Shown here: positions 23,855 to 24,640 of the stretch, piece by piece
Position numbering within the stretch: position 1 is the stretch's first letter
Layout of the letters: every line of letters starts with the position of its first letter
Assembly: GCA_965206675.1 (NCBI GenBank)
Contig: CBDBKL010000004.1
Span: 1 to 24,640, forward strand
Direction of reading: 5' to 3'
Length of the DNA stretch: 24,640 nt
From: CBDBKL01 sp965206675
GTDB lineage: Bacteria; Bdellovibrionota; Bdellovibrionia; Bdellovibrionales; JAKFYE01
Translations under genes and position numbers: made by a program
Notes under the pieces: generated by a model
What the model was told of the DNA's origin: nothing
Seen by the model: only the letters and a program-made list of their open reading frames with translations
Databases searched by the model: none

Positions 23855-23879
23855 TAGAGCGTATTAAGAGAGGTGAAAG

Positions 23880-24164
23880 ATGACCAAAGCTGACCTTATA
23901 AACCATATCTCAGAAACCGCAGGAATTACACGTGTCAAATCTGAAACTGTTGTCAATACCATATTCGACTATATGGTGGATGCTCTTCTAAAAGATGATC
24001 GTATTGAAATTCGAGGCTTTGGCTCCTTTGTCAACCGTACCTATGGTGCCTATAAGGGAAGAAATCCTAGGACTGGTGAAGTCATTAATGTCAGTAATAA
24101 AAAACTACCCTTCTTTAAAGTTGGAAAAGATTTAAAAGAAGAAGTGAATCAGAGTAGCACTTAG
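23880..24164 (+). CDS. ihfB: HU/IHF-family DNA-bending protein, probably IHF beta subunit
   Basis: These small dimeric proteins bend DNA for replication, recombination and transcription. The 94-residue product starts MTKADLIN, has the RIEIRGFGSF core (about 41-50) and GRNPRTGE (60-67) with the intercalating Pro, and ends FKVGKDLKEEVN. The EIRGFGSF and GRNPRTG context is closer to IHF beta than to typical HU, but HU cannot be excluded. AGAGAGGTG lies about 6 nt before the ATG. A family 1 repeat begins 7 nt after the stop. Confidence 0.85.
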   Translation: MTKADLINHISETAGITRVKSETVVNTIFDYMVDALLKDDRIEIRGFGSFVNRTYGAYKGRNPRTGEVINVSNKKLPFFKVGKDLKEEVNQSST

Positions 24165-24170
24165 CCTTCA

Positions 24171-24283
24171 GAACTGTCGAAAAGGTGTTAGATACGAGGC
24201 GCACAAACCGAACGGAGGCGTAGTTTTCCCTACGTCGGAATGAGTGTTTGAGTGATTGCAACGAAATCAATGATACTTTTTTG
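24171..24283 (+). repeat. Family 1 repeat, first unit of a tandem pair
   Basis: GAACTGTCGAAAAGGTGTTA begins 7 nt after the ihfB stop. The central CGTAG/CTACG hairpin and GTTTGAGTGATTGCAACGAA are present, but the CTCAAACC arm and right end are eroded. A GACTCGTATT linker leads to the next unit. Confidence 0.75.
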
Positions 24284-24292
24284 ACTCGTATT

Positions 24293-24422
24293 AGGAGGAC
24301 TATTGAAAAAGTGTCAGATACGAGGCGTTCAAGTTCAAATCGAATGGAGACGTAGTTTTTCCTACGTCGGAATGAGATTTGAATGATTGCAACGAAGTAG
24401 ATGGCATTTTTTTAACAGTCCT
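24293..24422 (+). repeat. Family 1 repeat, second unit of the pair
   Basis: It runs from AGGAGGACTATTGAAAAAGT to TTTTTTTAACAGTCCT. The inner arm TCAAAT..ATTTGA has changed on both sides relative to TCAAAC..GTTTGA elsewhere, another paired change. The terminal arms have several mismatches. Confidence 0.75.
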
Positions 24423-24423
24423 A

Positions 24424-24455
24424 AACGAAATAGATGACACCTTTTCAACAGTTCT
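24424..24455 (+). repeat. Family 1 repeat, right-end fragment
   Basis: ACGAAATAGATGACACC followed by TTTTCAACAGTTCT matches the family right terminus. It ends 19 nt before the stop of the gene on the other strand. Confidence 0.7.
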
Positions 24456-24474
24456 CACATACAATCGAAGCGAT

Positions 24475-24640
24475 TTAAAAACGGATCTCCGAAATATTCT
24501 TCCTATCTGTAATCGCCATAAATAACCGCTCCAAACCTAATGCAATCCCTGAACTTGGAGGCAAACCAGAATCAATAGCCCTTATAAAATCCTCATCTAT
24601 TTCCTGCCCAGCATTTTTAAAACGTTTACGATGTTCATGT
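24475..24640 (-). CDS. epmA: C-terminal end of an EpmA/GenX-like EF-P lysine ligase (5' part outside window)
   Basis: Only the last 54 codons are present. They contain IDEDFIRAIDSGLPPSSGIALG and then LERLFMAI, which is class II lysyl-tRNA-synthetase motif 3, with the ATP-binding Arg in LERL. The protein ends a few residues later (ISEIRF), as in EpmA/GenX proteins, which attach beta-lysine or lysine to elongation factor P; full lysyl-tRNA synthetases continue with a longer tail. The distinction from LysS rests on this short end and is not final. Confidence 0.7.
   Translation of the reverse strand, partial: HEHRKRFKNAGQEIDEDFIRAIDSGLPPSSGIALGLERLFMAITDRKNISEIRF

Overview
The window looks like a chromosomal segment of an AT-rich Gram-negative bacterium. 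The mix points to an alphaproteobacterium, possibly a host-associated lineage such as Holosporales: an IHF/HU-type protein, class 2 PyrD, a stand-alone heptose-phosphate kinase, an EpmA-like ligase, a large ankyrin-repeat lipoprotein and many palindromic intergenic repeats. That placement is inference from gene content; no rRNA or tRNA gene is visible to test it.

Layout. 1-3002 (-) is most of a very large ankyrin-repeat lipoprotein that runs off the left edge. 3215-5260 (-) is an FtsK DNA translocase that ends before the usual gamma domain, divergent from a coiled-coil protein of unknown function (5483-6376, +). A plus-strand stretch then carries a metallophosphoesterase, glucose-6-phosphate isomerase and an FHA-GGDEF diguanylate cyclase (6881-10316). 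A minus-strand set holds hldA, rlmN and a PfkB-family kinase (10651-13729). Divergent from it are glutamate dehydrogenase and pyrD (13908-16114, overlapping by 1 nt), then a secreted trypsin-like protease and a MutT-type Nudix hydrolase. The right third is a surface-polysaccharide locus: a DegT/DnrJ/EryC1 aminotransferase (-) divergent from a GT4 glycosyltransferase and two tandem O-antigen ligase/polymerase paralogues. The window closes with an IHF/HU gene and the 3' end of an EpmA-like gene.

The most unusual content is in the intergenic DNA. Family 1 is a roughly 125-bp element with 18-24 bp terminal inverted repeats. It recurs at six loci, often as tandem dimers joined by a similar linker. 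Family 2 is a roughly 125-bp long hairpin present twice, in opposite orientations. In both families the arm changes that separate copies are mirrored in the partner arm, so pairing is kept. Copies lie at gene 3' ends, occupy all three convergent junctions and are absent from the divergent promoter regions. Two genes (the aminotransferase and pyrD) appear to take their last codons and stop from family 1. No transposase is encoded here, so these are best described as non-autonomous MITE- or REP/BIME-like elements.

Other points: the second O-antigen gene arose by tandem duplication that also copied the 3' end of the glycosyltransferase, still visible as a decayed remnant, and the two paralogues are a mosaic of near-identical and diverged blocks. 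Two genes without Shine-Dalgarno sequences (the diguanylate cyclase and the aminotransferase) have well-spaced sigma70-like promoters whose predicted start point falls on the ATG, suggesting leaderless transcripts. hldA, the aminotransferase, the glycosyltransferase and the two O-antigen proteins fit one theme of LPS or surface-glycan assembly. The rest are housekeeping genes (nucleotide, glutamate and sugar metabolism, rRNA methylation, chromosome handling, EF-P modification).
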